DNA from: Sanchytrium tribonematis
Lineage: Eukaryota; Sanchytriomycota; Sanchytriomycetes; Sanchytriales; Sanchytriaceae
Assembly (NCBI GenBank): GCA_018985235.1
Contig: JADGIG010000056.1
Location: forward strand, 1-28,844
Direction of reading: 5' to 3'
Length of the DNA stretch: 28,844 nt
The stretch's first letter is position 1; each line of letters starts with the position of its first letter. The notes under the pieces are model-generated. The model was given only the letters and a program-made list of their open reading frames with translations. It ran no database searches and was not told where the DNA came from. The translations under genes were made by a program, and so were the position numbers. Positions 8,443 through 16,758 of the stretch are shown piece after piece.

Positions 8443-9285
8443 TTAATTCACAATTTTATTACCTCCCCAAATTCCTTTTAAATATGCAAATTCATCAGGT
8501 ATAGCAGAGTGGGTTGCATCATTGTACCGGACCCAAGGGTGTGAAATGTGTTTTTGATGTTCTTCTTGTGAGCAAGTTTCGCAGGCGTCAACATTACATT
8601 TTGAGCAGTGATATCGAACTCCAATAATTGGATCTATATTGCAAATCTCGCACATGAACCCATAATGAATGAGATCATGATTGACTGGTACCTCGTTTTT
8701 TTGATTGTCAGAAAATGAGACTGTCGATATTCCTAACATTTTGCTTGGCCTACCACGTTTCTTCTCAGATGTGGCTAAAGAATATCTTGCTCCTACTAAT
8801 GGCTTATTTTCCTTGACTAACTTCATATAAAACTTGTTTAGTTTGACTTGAATCTGTTTTTTAGACTTGGAAGGAAGATGTTTCGCAATTTGACCAAGTC
8901 TTTGTTTATGGTTTGTGCCAATCGGAAACTGAGCCAAGAGAGTTTTCTCAAATAATTCAGCTTCTTCATTCGTCCAATTAATTCGAATTTTTGTCTTTGG
9001 TGCTTTGACATTGCCATCTTTGTCTAGGTATTTCATTGAGTATTTTTTTACCAACTCAGGTGTCAAATTCGCTAAAACACTATCTATAGTATATAAGTTT
9101 GAGTGTCTATCAGGCAACTTTATTTCCTTTATTTTATTTGCAATTTCCTCGACATTCAAATTTTCCATATCAGCCCTTAATGAATGCAGATACTCAATGG
9201 ATTGTTTCAAAATGTCTTTTTGATATTGTATGCCTTTCAGAACTTCTACAAGTGAATTATAAGCAGCTTGATCGTCGGCCTGCAT
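8443..9285 (-). CDS. ZZZ3-like chromatin protein (SANT/Myb + AT-hook + ZZ finger)
   Basis: A 280-residue protein. An N-terminal coiled helix (about 1-60) is followed by a SANT/Myb domain at about 101-155 (INWTNEEAELFEKTLL…KKQIQVKLNKFYMKL). Next come an AT-hook-like KKRGRPSK at 175-182 and a C-terminal ZZ zinc finger at about 206-250. Likely zinc ligands are Cys212/215, Cys227/230, Cys235/238 and the His residues at 246 and 249. The order SANT then ZZ, and the wording of both domains (…CEICNIDPIIGVRYHC…), match ZZZ3, the histone-reading subunit of the animal ATAC acetyltransferase complex. ADA2 has the opposite order (ZZ first), which argues against that alternative. The ATG at 9285 lies 45 nt downstream of the DRG1 stop. 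Confidence 0.82.
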   Translation of the reverse strand: MQADDQAAYNSLVEVLKGIQYQKDILKQSIEYLHSLRADMENLNVEEIANKIKEIKLPDRHSNLYTIDSVLANLTPELVKKYSMKYLDKDGNVKAPKTKIRINWTNEEAELFEKTLLAQFPIGTNHKQRLGQIAKHLPSKSKKQIQVKLNKFYMKLVKENKPLVGARYSLATSEKKRGRPSKMLGISTVSFSDNQKNEVPVNHDLIHYGFMCEICNIDPIIGVRYHCSKCNVDACETCSQEEHQKHISHPWVRYNDATHSAIPDEFAYLKGIWGGNKIVN

Positions 9286-9330
9286 GGTTGGAGATTGTTG
9301 GAGATGTTTCAGTTACGTCAAAATTTGAGT

Positions 9331-10431
9331 TTATTTTTTCACAATTTGAACGACATCTTCGTCAAGTAAAATATGATCCTTGCCAACTTTTTGGGGGAAA
9401 TGTTTGACTGAAGATCCCCAAACAAGCGCATATTTAAATTCTTTGAGAATACTTTTATGGAGACAATTGCAAAAGTCTTCGATGGAACTTTTACCTGTTT
9501 TCATAACTATAGGAGACGTATAATCTGGTAGTTGACCCTTGGGCTTTGTGTATATTCTCACCAACTTCAATTCCTCCCACATTTTTTCCAGTAGCTCGTC
9601 CATATTCCATTCGTGATGAGCACTAATAGGTACACAGTGTGGTACTTTGGTCATTATATCGAGCTCTTCAATACTTATTTGATCAATTTTGTTCAAAACA
9701 TAGATCGCAGGGATATGAATTCTGTTTCCTTCTACAACATCCAAAAGGTCTTCTACAGTACAGTCTTCTTTAAACATAATATCTGCGTTGTGTATTTTAA
9801 ATTCAGAAAGAATAGCTTTTACTTGATCTAGATCAAGATGAGTGAGTGGCACTGTGTGTGTCATATTAATGCCGCCTTTTTCTTTTTTCTTAAAGTAGAC
9901 ATTTGGCGGTGCGCGATTTAACCTAATTCCGTATCCTTCCAATTCTTTTTCAATTAAGTGCTTATGAGTCAGTGGTTTGAGTGCATCCAAAACCAAAAAA
10001 ATCAGACTACAGGTCCTGGCGACAGCGATAACTTGTCTACCACGACCCTTTCCATCTTTTGCTCCCTCTATAATACCAGGCAAGTCCAGCATCTGAATTT
10101 TAGCCCCCTTATAGTGAATAACACCTGGAACCGTAGTCAATGTGGTAAATTCATAAGCGCCAACTTCCGAATGTGTGTTTGTAACTTTACCCATCAGTGT
10201 AGATTTGCCAACTGAGGGGAAGCCCACAAATCCTACTCTTGCAACACCAGTTTTAGCAACATCGAAACCGACGCCAGCACCCCCACCACTAGATTTTGAG
10301 TCCACTAATAATTCTTGTCTTAATTTTGCCAATTTTGCTTTTAAAATACCCAAATGCTTTGCTGTTGCTTTGTTTTTTTGAGTCCTAGCCATTTCGGCTT
10401 CAATTTCTTTTATTTTATCTACCGTAGACAT
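9331..10431 (-). CDS. DRG1: Developmentally regulated GTP-binding protein 1 (DRG1/Rbg1)
   Basis: 366 residues, almost identical in length to human DRG1. The N-terminus ([22 protein letters not shown]) is the diagnostic DRG1 helix-turn-helix start. The GTPase domain has G1 GFPSVGKS (70-77), G3 DLPG (116-119) and G4 NKID (247-250), interrupted by the S5D2L insertion. A C-terminal TGS domain runs from about 290 ([17 protein letters not shown]) to the family's invariant-looking end. DRG1, with its partner DFRP1, binds translating ribosomes and relieves stalling. The start is the ATG at 10431; two further in-frame codons upstream lack an ATG. It is divergent from the next gene across 159 nt. The TAA stop sits inside AATAAA. 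Confidence 0.97.
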   Translation of the reverse strand: MSTVDKIKEIEAEMARTQKNKATAKHLGILKAKLAKLRQELLVDSKSSGGGAGVGFDVAKTGVARVGFVGFPSVGKSTLMGKVTNTHSEVGAYEFTTLTTVPGVIHYKGAKIQMLDLPGIIEGAKDGKGRGRQVIAVARTCSLIFLVLDALKPLTHKHLIEKELEGYGIRLNRAPPNVYFKKKEKGGINMTHTVPLTHLDLDQVKAILSEFKIHNADIMFKEDCTVEDLLDVVEGNRIHIPAIYVLNKIDQISIEELDIMTKVPHCVPISAHHEWNMDELLEKMWEELKLVRIYTKPKGQLPDYTSPIVMKTGKSSIEDFCNCLHKSILKEFKYALVWGSSVKHFPQKVGKDHILLDEDVVQIVKK

Positions 10432-10590
10432 TGTCAATCGTGTTTTATGGGGAAATCTATTTTGTTTATTAGTGTTTAATTCCCTCGCCCGACCCTGAAT
10501 GCGCGGTATCTCGGCTTACATATGTGGAAGAAAGACAAATTCAGAACCTTAAACCGCTAGAAATTGTGTTTATGAAAACCCCTTTTTAGC

Positions 10591-12958
10591 ATGTTCCAAG
10601 CTATCAGAATACAACCATTTCTGGTAGACGAAGAAGACATAGACATTTTAAATCCGGTGCAAGACTATTTAGCTCTGTCAAATGCACTTGTTAAGTGTAA
10701 AATAAATGCAGATGACAATGGGTCTATTTTAATTAGCGAATTGCAGTGCCACTGGCTAGAATTCTTGTGCGGCCTAACAGGTCCTTTGTCTGCCATACCA
10801 TTATACTATGATAGAGTACCACATCCTTTTTCTACTATTTTATTTTTTAAGTTCTCAACCAGCGAATTAAAAACTCACAATACTACGAATTCATTGGAAC
10901 TTGACAAGACCATGAATACAAATGAAAAGTTTTGGAGCAAATGTATGTCCTTATTGAATGTTCTGGAGACATACCCTCAATACGTACAGGACATCTGTCT
11001 AGATTGGATGGAACAGGCGATTTATGATGATACGATACCCTTTCTTCATTTAACTGAAATTGCAAAAGTTTATTCACAATTTGCTTTAGATACAAGATTA
11101 TCTCAACACTTCATTTCGGAAGAAAAGGCACTTGAAAACATAAAAATTAATGATACATGCGAAATAGAGAAATTGGTCCTTCCTTCTGAAAAACTTATCA
11201 GAGAGTGTTTGGAAAATGTTACTTTATACTCTAAAATTATTAGGCTCTGGTCTTCTCTTCCTAATTGTAAAGGAATTTTTGACTTCGACTTGACAGATTA
11301 CTTTCTGACTGAAATGGAAAATACTGACAAAGATGGAAACTCTTGGAAAAACATAGTTGTTTTAGCGGATTTTTGCAGATATCTGCATGCGAAAAACCAT
11401 ATATACATCTTGTTTCATTTGTTTGTACATGGAAGTGATAAAAATTCAAAAGAGGTTTCTGTGCCCTCTTCTAAATTGAAGGAATTTATATTGTCAGTTA
11501 TGATCGACACAATTGATCAAGACGATATTGATACTTTAGTCACCACGCTATTAAATCCAGAGTTGAACCCAATCAAATCTTTATCAAGCCATTTTCACAA
11601 TAAGCTTTTAGTTTCATCTCGCCTCTTATCAGCTTTCGAATACATATTACCATACTACATGCCTAGCCATGAAATAGTAGGCAATTTACTCGAGTTTTTA
11701 GTCAAAAAACAACTGCAATTATTGGAAAGCTACAAAATTATTAGAACTATTCTGATTCATTTTGCCGATTCTTACCACAACAAAAAAGATCAAGATTTTC
11801 AAATATTTAAATATACAGAATTACTCCTTGTAGTGTTTTGCTTTAAACATTCTACGAGAAACGAGCAATACTACGATTTGTTAAGGGTATATTTAAGTCT
11901 GATATTAACATCCGAAAACGATCCCGCAATTGATCAATTTTACATGAGCGTATGTAAGCTTTTCAATAACACCGAAAAAGAAAATTTACTCTTTTTAAAC
12001 CATCTTGACATTGATAGGTCTGTGTTCTTAGACATTTTATGTAAAATATTAAGCGATCATCCTTTACTTCAAATTCATTCTTTAGAGGCAACTTGGGAAA
12101 TATTGAAAGACTTTAATAGTGGTAACTCCTACTTCGAACTCTACATATCTTTCATAAAGTATCTTCAACACAGCAAACGACTATCAGATTTTCATGAATT
12201 TCTTCAGCCAATTTATCAATTAAATACGAATTGGAAAATAGAACGAATAATAGAAGCCTGTAATTTATTATCAGGTCTGATTATATCCTCACCATCCACA
12301 GTCCAGCACCATCTAACAATGCTAAAGTTCGACGAAAATCACGTAATTTCCCATTTGGTTATGCTGTTGAACCATCCAATATCTGATGTGTTCTGGAGTG
12401 TATGTCAAGTCCTATTTTACGTATTTGTAAATCGGCAATGGGTCGAGAAGCCTTTAATATTGAAATGCTTTTCAAAGGTTGAGGATTCGTACTGGAGCAA
12501 CATTTTATTGCTGTTGGCTACAGAAAACTATGAATTTAACGCTTCGAAACTTAGAAAAATCGATTTGAAAAAATATCACAACTTGTTTCTCTCTGTTATG
12601 AATGAACAACTACCAGATATTAAAGATCTCCATTTTGAAGTTTTATCTAATGTAAGCAAACAAGTGAATGCGCTTACGCCACTTCCAAGACTTAATGCTG
12701 AGTAAAAACCACTAATTTAGTTCAAATTTAGATGATATGCTGGGCTATAAAAATCAACTGATTTCTATTGCAAATGAAATTCCTAATCATGCCTCACATT
12801 CGCATCTGGACATTTCGGAAGCGGAACATGAATTTAAATTCGATGATGTATTTGAACCTATAATAATGAACCAAGATGAAATATTAGACAAAGATTTTTC
12901 GAGAAAAATTTCAATCCTTGATGTACCAGATCAAAATTACAATGACATTCTTGAATAA
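10591..12958 (+). CDS. Unknown 782-residue helical protein, two exons
   Basis: Exon 1 is 10591-12701 and exon 2 is 12721-12958, joined by removing a 19-nt intron; together they encode 782 residues. I do not recognise the family. The first 700 residues are alpha-helical with a HEAT/ARM-like rhythm of hydrophobic helices; there are no transmembrane segments and no enzyme motif. Exon 2 adds an acidic, probably flexible tail (…SHSHLDISEAEHEFKFDDVFEP…) that may carry short binding motifs. Without splicing, exon 1 would stop two bases into the intron and exon 2 would be an orphan small frame. Codon use is like that of the neighbours. The gene is divergent from DRG1; the TAA is followed by AATAAAAG and then by a snoRNA 18 nt downstream. 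Confidence 0.85.
12702..12720 (+). other. 19-nt spliceosomal intron
   Basis: The segment is GTAAAAACCACTAATTTAG: a GTAAAA donor, a CTAAT branch-like motif and a TTAG end. Removing it fuses the 703-codon exon in frame with the downstream open frame, giving GCT-GA|T-TCA across the junction. The next AG, 11 nt further on, would create an in-frame stop, so the 19-nt solution is the one that works. Confidence 0.8.
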
Positions 12959-12976
12959 TAAAAGGAGTCTCTCCCT

Positions 12977-13045
12977 TGCGACAATGATGTTAACCTTTTG
13001 ATTCCATAAATACTGCTGGATTCATCTTTCGGGGCTGATGTCGCA
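12977..13045 (+). ncRNA. Box C/D snoRNA, probable guide for large-subunit rRNA 2'-O-methylation
   Basis: A 7-bp perfect terminal stem, TGCGACA (12977-12983) with TGTCGCA (13039-13045), directly encloses box C (ATGATGT, 12984-12990; consensus RUGAUGA) and box D (CTGA, 13035-13038). This is the standard kink-turn layout, with no spacer. The 11 nt CATCTTTCGGG at 13023-13033, one base before box D, are complementary to CCCGAAAGATG, a conserved segment of eukaryotic 25S/28S rRNA (recalled, not checked). The fifth base before box D (C at 13030) pairs with the G of CCCG. That G corresponds, from memory, to yeast 25S Gm805, the target of snR39b (human SNORD2). It lies in the 289-nt space between two genes; nothing else is recognisable in 13054-13247. 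No convincing D'/C' pair was seen. Confidence 0.8.
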
Positions 13046-13047
13046 CC

Positions 13048-13053
13048 TTTTTT
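13048..13053 (+). terminator. T-run just after the snoRNA
   Basis: Six T residues follow the terminal stem after only two C residues. This is where an RNA polymerase III terminator would lie if the snoRNA had its own Pol III promoter. No clear A or B box was found upstream, so the run could equally be part of AT-rich spacer and the snoRNA could be trimmed from a Pol II transcript. Confidence 0.3.
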
Positions 13054-13247
13054 AATTTTCAATTCTTGCCATAATTCTTTTACTAGCTAATATCTAACTA
13101 AATTTAATAAAATTTCCGCGGAACTGTTTTTTATGAAGTTATTTATGTTGCGTTTGACTTTATAAATCGAGTGTCTGAAATATATATAGAGTAACGCTGT
13201 GCAGATTTTCGCACCAATTATCATAATTTTCCAAACAGAAATTGTGT

Positions 13248-14030
13248 ATGAGCTTCCCTTCCCCAAAAGACATTGATTTCAATAATTTATCATTTGAAAG
13301 CTCTTCTTACTTTAATCACCATCAAGATTCACCGCTGAATAAAGAAAGACACTTTAATCAGCCCACTTCTGGAGAGAAAAATTCTGAAAATGTTTTTAGG
13401 AAATTATATTCAAATGATCAGGAAAATAGCGGGATTGTTCAGTTTGCAAATGCAAATGATAAAAAAGTACAATCTGGAATTAGATTTGTTAAATCCAAAC
13501 CATTAACTGTCCCTAGGTCACCTTTATTGCGAACTAAATATCGAACAAGATCGACGAAGCAAGAGGAAGAAAAACACGGATTTGTAGCCCAAGAAATGCC
13601 AAACTTTAATCTGAAAAAAAGGCGTGTGATTCAAAAGCCTAAATTAATACCCGAGTCGCCTTTACTTCACACAAAAGAAAGAGCCAAAAAGAGAGAAATT
13701 TACGATGTTGAATTAGAAAATAAGAAGAAAGAAGAAGAAGACCTTTCCAGAAAGATGCAAGAAGAGTATGATAAACAGCAAGTTAAAAAAGAGAGAGAGA
13801 AAAGGACTTTCAAGGCAACAAGTATTGCACATTACAAGCCCACCAAAATCGAAAAATCCAATGTTCCTTTGACTGAACCAAAAACACCAAATTTTGTGCA
13901 TAAGCACAAGGATGACTCAGACTTAGACATATCTTATGAGGAGCTTCAAACTACTGATCGACAAATTGTTCGCGATAAACTCGAAAATATTAGGAAAGGT
14001 ATTCAAAATTTAAAACAGATAAAAGAATAA
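13248..14030 (+). CDS. TPX2-like spindle assembly / microtubule protein
   Basis: A 260-residue, basic and mostly disordered protein. It repeats the TPX2-type motif of a hydrophobic-Pro-x-(S/T)-Pro block followed by a basic tail: LTVPRSPLLRTKYRTRS, LIPESPLLHTKERAKKRE and LTEPKTPNFVHKHK. In TPX2 the comparable segments are of the DPQTPVLQTKHRAR and TVPKSPAFALKNR type. A charged single helix at about 145-200 (ELENKKKEEEDLSRKMQEEYDKQQ) matches TPX2's central helical part. The N-terminal SYFNHHQ and IDFNNLSFES recall the aromatic Aurora-A-binding region, more weakly. TPX2 activates Aurora A and nucleates spindle microtubules. The protein is about one-third the length of vertebrate TPX2. The start is the ATG at 13248; the TAA stop overlaps AATAAA. 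Confidence 0.62.
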   Translation: MSFPSPKDIDFNNLSFESSSYFNHHQDSPLNKERHFNQPTSGEKNSENVFRKLYSNDQENSGIVQFANANDKKVQSGIRFVKSKPLTVPRSPLLRTKYRTRSTKQEEEKHGFVAQEMPNFNLKKRRVIQKPKLIPESPLLHTKERAKKREIYDVELENKKKEEEDLSRKMQEEYDKQQVKKEREKRTFKATSIAHYKPTKIEKSNVPLTEPKTPNFVHKHKDDSDLDISYEELQTTDRQIVRDKLENIRKGIQNLKQIKE

Positions 14031-14040
14031 AACAAAAAAT

Positions 14041-15871
14041 TTATTTTTCGTCTTTTTTGGAAGGGAAAAAGTGACTCGATCCAAATTTTCCAGGCAAAAC
14101 TGCAGATTGTGGGCCAGATTGAATGAAATTCAAATTTGTAGTAATCTTAGGTTTTTTCTTTTCCTTCCGCTCGGCGTCTGCGATTTCAACGGGATCGCTT
14201 AAATTCGAGTCTAAGTTACCAGAGAGCTCTTCTCTTGTATTTGTTCTTTTCCAATCCATGTTAAGAGTCGATCCAGCCTGAGGATGTCTTTTAAGTCCGT
14301 CAAGCCTATCCTTTTTGTGTAATATATCTGATTTTGATTTTTTTAGCTCGTTTGTGGGCTTTAATGGTTCCAGAGGCGTAGACGCATTTCTCTAAATTAA
14401 TAATATCAACCTCATTTCGTTTGCTAGTTACTTGTTGCATGGACGGCTTAAAAGGTCCTTCCCATTTTCTTCCAGTAATGAAGGGATGCATCTTCGCTTG
14501 TTGCGGTGAAAAACGTTTCAATGGATTCAGTTGCAGTAAATTCATTATAAAATCAATAAGGACGTGCCTGTTGTAAAATTCTTCATCCATTTGCTCCTTT
14601 GTCATTTTTCGAAATACAGGATAATGCATGATAATGTCTTCCAATGTTGTTTGCTGAAAGTACTGTTTGGAAGGCTTTTCCCTACAATTTTTTTCGCGGC
14701 TAAATTGTTCCATACTTTTCAGCTGGTAAGTATATTTCTTGTCGCCATTGGAAACTTTGTTAAAATAGTCCTTAGTTTTCTTTCCTACGTCAAGCATGTA
14801 AGTAGGAAGATTTCCAAGCATTTTATGAATTCTACAAATTTGGTTGTATTCGGATGTTCCTGGAAATATTGGTAAACCTAGAAATAGTTCAGCCACAATA
14901 CAACCAAGACTCCACATATCAATGCTACTGCTGTAATCTAAACCTAATATCACCTCTGGGGCTCTATAAAATCTGGATTGTACATAGGTATACATAGTGG
15001 ATTGCTCGTAGCATGCGCTACCAAAATCAATGACCTTAATTTTTGTATCAGTCAATTCACACAACAATATGTTTTCTGGTTTTAAATCACAATGAACAAT
15101 TTTGGCTTGTCCTAAGATGACTAATGCGTCTAGCATTTGTGACGTGAAATCTCTTACCAATTGAATATTGAAACCTTTGAAACCATTTTGTTTAATTAAA
15201 TCATACAAATTTATACTCAGTATTTCAAAAACTAGACACAGATGTTTTCTAAATATAAAAGTATCATAAAGCTGTATCAACGGCAACTCAAAAGGGGGTT
15301 GACTTTGGATAGTCATCTCATTTTTTGGGCTGGTTTGAGCTGCTTCTTTTTGAAATATATCAGTTTGAAATTGCGGTGATTTTTCCAAGTTTCCAAGCTT
15401 CCGCTTCTCTACTTTAGAATTTTGCTGGTTGCGAGCAGCGTTTTGTTGATCTTGTCTATGTGCCAAAAGCTTGGATTGGAAATTATAAATTTGATTTAAC
15501 ACCTTGATTTCCATCATTGACTGATTGAAATAAGCGGTCTTATTTTTAATTATTTTAACTGCTACTTTTCTTTTACTAACTAGATGAATGCATTTGACGA
15601 CTTGCCCAAAAGTTCCACAGCCCAGCAATTCGACAATCTTATACTGTTTATCCAATTTGTCTCCAATGACATCATTAACGTACAGAATATAGTCGAATTC
15701 AGAGTTATCGTGTCCATCATTGCCATAAGGAATGCTATTATTTGTAAGCACTCTTCTTGGATTATTATTGGGATTAAACTTAAAGCCAGGGTCACATGAT
15801 GAATAGTATTCAGCCAGATTCAGCGTTCTTTTTCGCAAAGAATTAGCAGATCTTCGCTCAACTTGCTGCAT
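14041..15871 (-). CDS. YAK1: DYRK-family protein kinase of the Yak1 type, two exons
   Basis: Exon 1 (15871-14411) and exon 2 (14391-14041) give 603 residues once a 19-nt intron is removed. The signature RRVLTNN…DYILYVNDVIG in front of the kinase domain (about 39-70) is typical of Yak1. Catalytic features: GCGTFG at 84-89, Lys106, Glu121, HCDLKPEN from 260, DFG at 282-284, and the YTY autophosphorylation motif (294-296) followed by SRFYRAPE. A polar Gln/Lys-rich insertion of about 60 residues (about 134-193) splits the N-lobe between the alphaC helix and beta4. Exon 2 supplies a 116-residue hydrophilic tail. Yak1 kinases restrain growth under nutrient stress and act in the nucleus and cytoplasm. 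The gene is convergent with the TPX2-like gene (10 nt between stops), each strand with its own AATAAA, and divergent from TBCC. Confidence 0.95.
14392..14410 (-). other. 19-nt spliceosomal intron in YAK1
   Basis: On the minus strand the segment is GTTGATATTATTAATTTAG. Removing it joins codons GAG|AGA in phase 0 and connects the kinase frame to a downstream frame of 117 codons. Left in, the protein stops at 14306 and the downstream frame begins with about 44 untranslated sense codons before its first ATG (14259). The TTAAT branch-like site sits exactly as in the SIN3 and 12702 introns. Confidence 0.82.
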
Positions 15872-15993
15872 TTCAAATTGACTTTTAGAAAGAAGTGTTT
15901 CAAAAATTTAGAACTCACAACAAAAATTGGTCAATATGGGAGTTGTTTTCCAGCACATTACTAATCTTTCAGAGATACTCCATATTTTGATGA

Positions 15994-16746
15994 ATGGCTA
16001 GATCATCAATCTCCTTGAAATCAAGAATGGAAATAATCAAACAGGCCATTGAAAATTCAACAAGTTTGGAAGATTTGGAGCAACAGGAAATTCAGATAAA
16101 TACGCTAATGTATCTCGGAACCTTAAGTAAGTATGATATTGAAAAATTGACCCAAATATACCAGGCTAAGGCTCTAAAGCTTCAGCCAAAAAATACGTTG
16201 AACTTTAGTCAACTGGAGAAGACAAATTCAAGTACTCTAGGAAAACAATACATAAATTCTGGAGCAAAAGAGAAGCGCGATATAAACTATCTACCGTATG
16301 TAGCAAGTTCTACCAATGATTTGCTAAAAATTAAATCGAAATCTTTAGTGATTGAAAATCTTAAAGATTCTAAGATTGATATACCTGTTCCTGTCATTTC
16401 GAACGAGGTATCAGAAAATTTGAATGCGGTTGCTTCAGTGGGAAGAGTGCAGCTGTTCAATCTTGATGGTTGTGAAATTCAACTTTCAAATCCTGTTAAA
16501 TCAGATATATTTATTCAAAATTGCACAAATTGTGTAATTAGCGGCATTTGTCATCAATTGAGAATTTCCAACTCTTTTAATTTGACAATCAATGTTCTTT
16601 GTGGTTCCAACCCAATTCAAGAACATAGTGAAAATATATCAATTCACAAGTATTTGGTTAATGAACCAAGTCAGGCATTATCTGTATTGCTGAAGCGATA
16701 CAAATTTGATGAAAAACTTTCATTAAATTTGATAAACTTTACTTAG
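15994..16746 (+). CDS. TBCC: Tubulin-folding cofactor C (TBCC)
   Basis: A 250-residue protein. An N-terminal helical bundle (about 10-65: RMEIIKQAIENSTSLEDLEQQEIQI…) corresponds to the tubulin-binding spectrin-like domain. The C-terminal half (about 148-235) is a C-CAP/cofactor C beta-helix: VGRVQLFNLDGCEIQL…DIFIQNCTNCVISGICHQLRISNS. TBCC is the GTPase-activating factor that releases newly folded alpha/beta-tubulin from the cofactor D-E complex. The family's catalytic Arg normally lies in the Q-x-R of this domain, and the QLRI segment is a good candidate. The length fits the yeast homologue Cin2 (about 270) better than the human protein (about 346). The start is the ATG at 15994; the gene is divergent from YAK1 across 122 nt. 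Confidence 0.85.
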   Translation: MARSSISLKSRMEIIKQAIENSTSLEDLEQQEIQINTLMYLGTLSKYDIEKLTQIYQAKALKLQPKNTLNFSQLEKTNSSTLGKQYINSGAKEKRDINYLPYVASSTNDLLKIKSKSLVIENLKDSKIDIPVPVISNEVSENLNAVASVGRVQLFNLDGCEIQLSNPVKSDIFIQNCTNCVISGICHQLRISNSFNLTINVLCGSNPIQEHSENISIHKYLVNEPSQALSVLLKRYKFDEKLSLNLINFT

Positions 16747-16758
16747 TAAGTAAATTGT

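Noticed and set aside
10432-10590. tRNA or other structured RNA in the DRG1 divergent spacer (a locally GC-rich patch at about 10485-10525)
   Set aside because: No cloverleaf, TTC loop or box motifs could be found; it is more likely promoter sequence.
12737-12958. Separate 73-residue gene
   Set aside because: It is joined in frame to the upstream 703-codon exon by removing a 19-nt intron, so it is treated as exon 2.
14041-14259. Separate 72-residue minus-strand gene
   Set aside because: Its frame is open upstream and fuses with YAK1 across a 19-nt intron.
15933-15986. Imperfect inverted repeat AATATGGGAGT…ACTCCATATT in the YAK1-TBCC spacer
   Set aside because: Arms of about 10 bp with a bulge and a 33-nt loop in AT-rich sequence; no RNA family is recognised. 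A TACTAATCTTTCAG nearby looks like a longer intron end, but no coding consequence was found.
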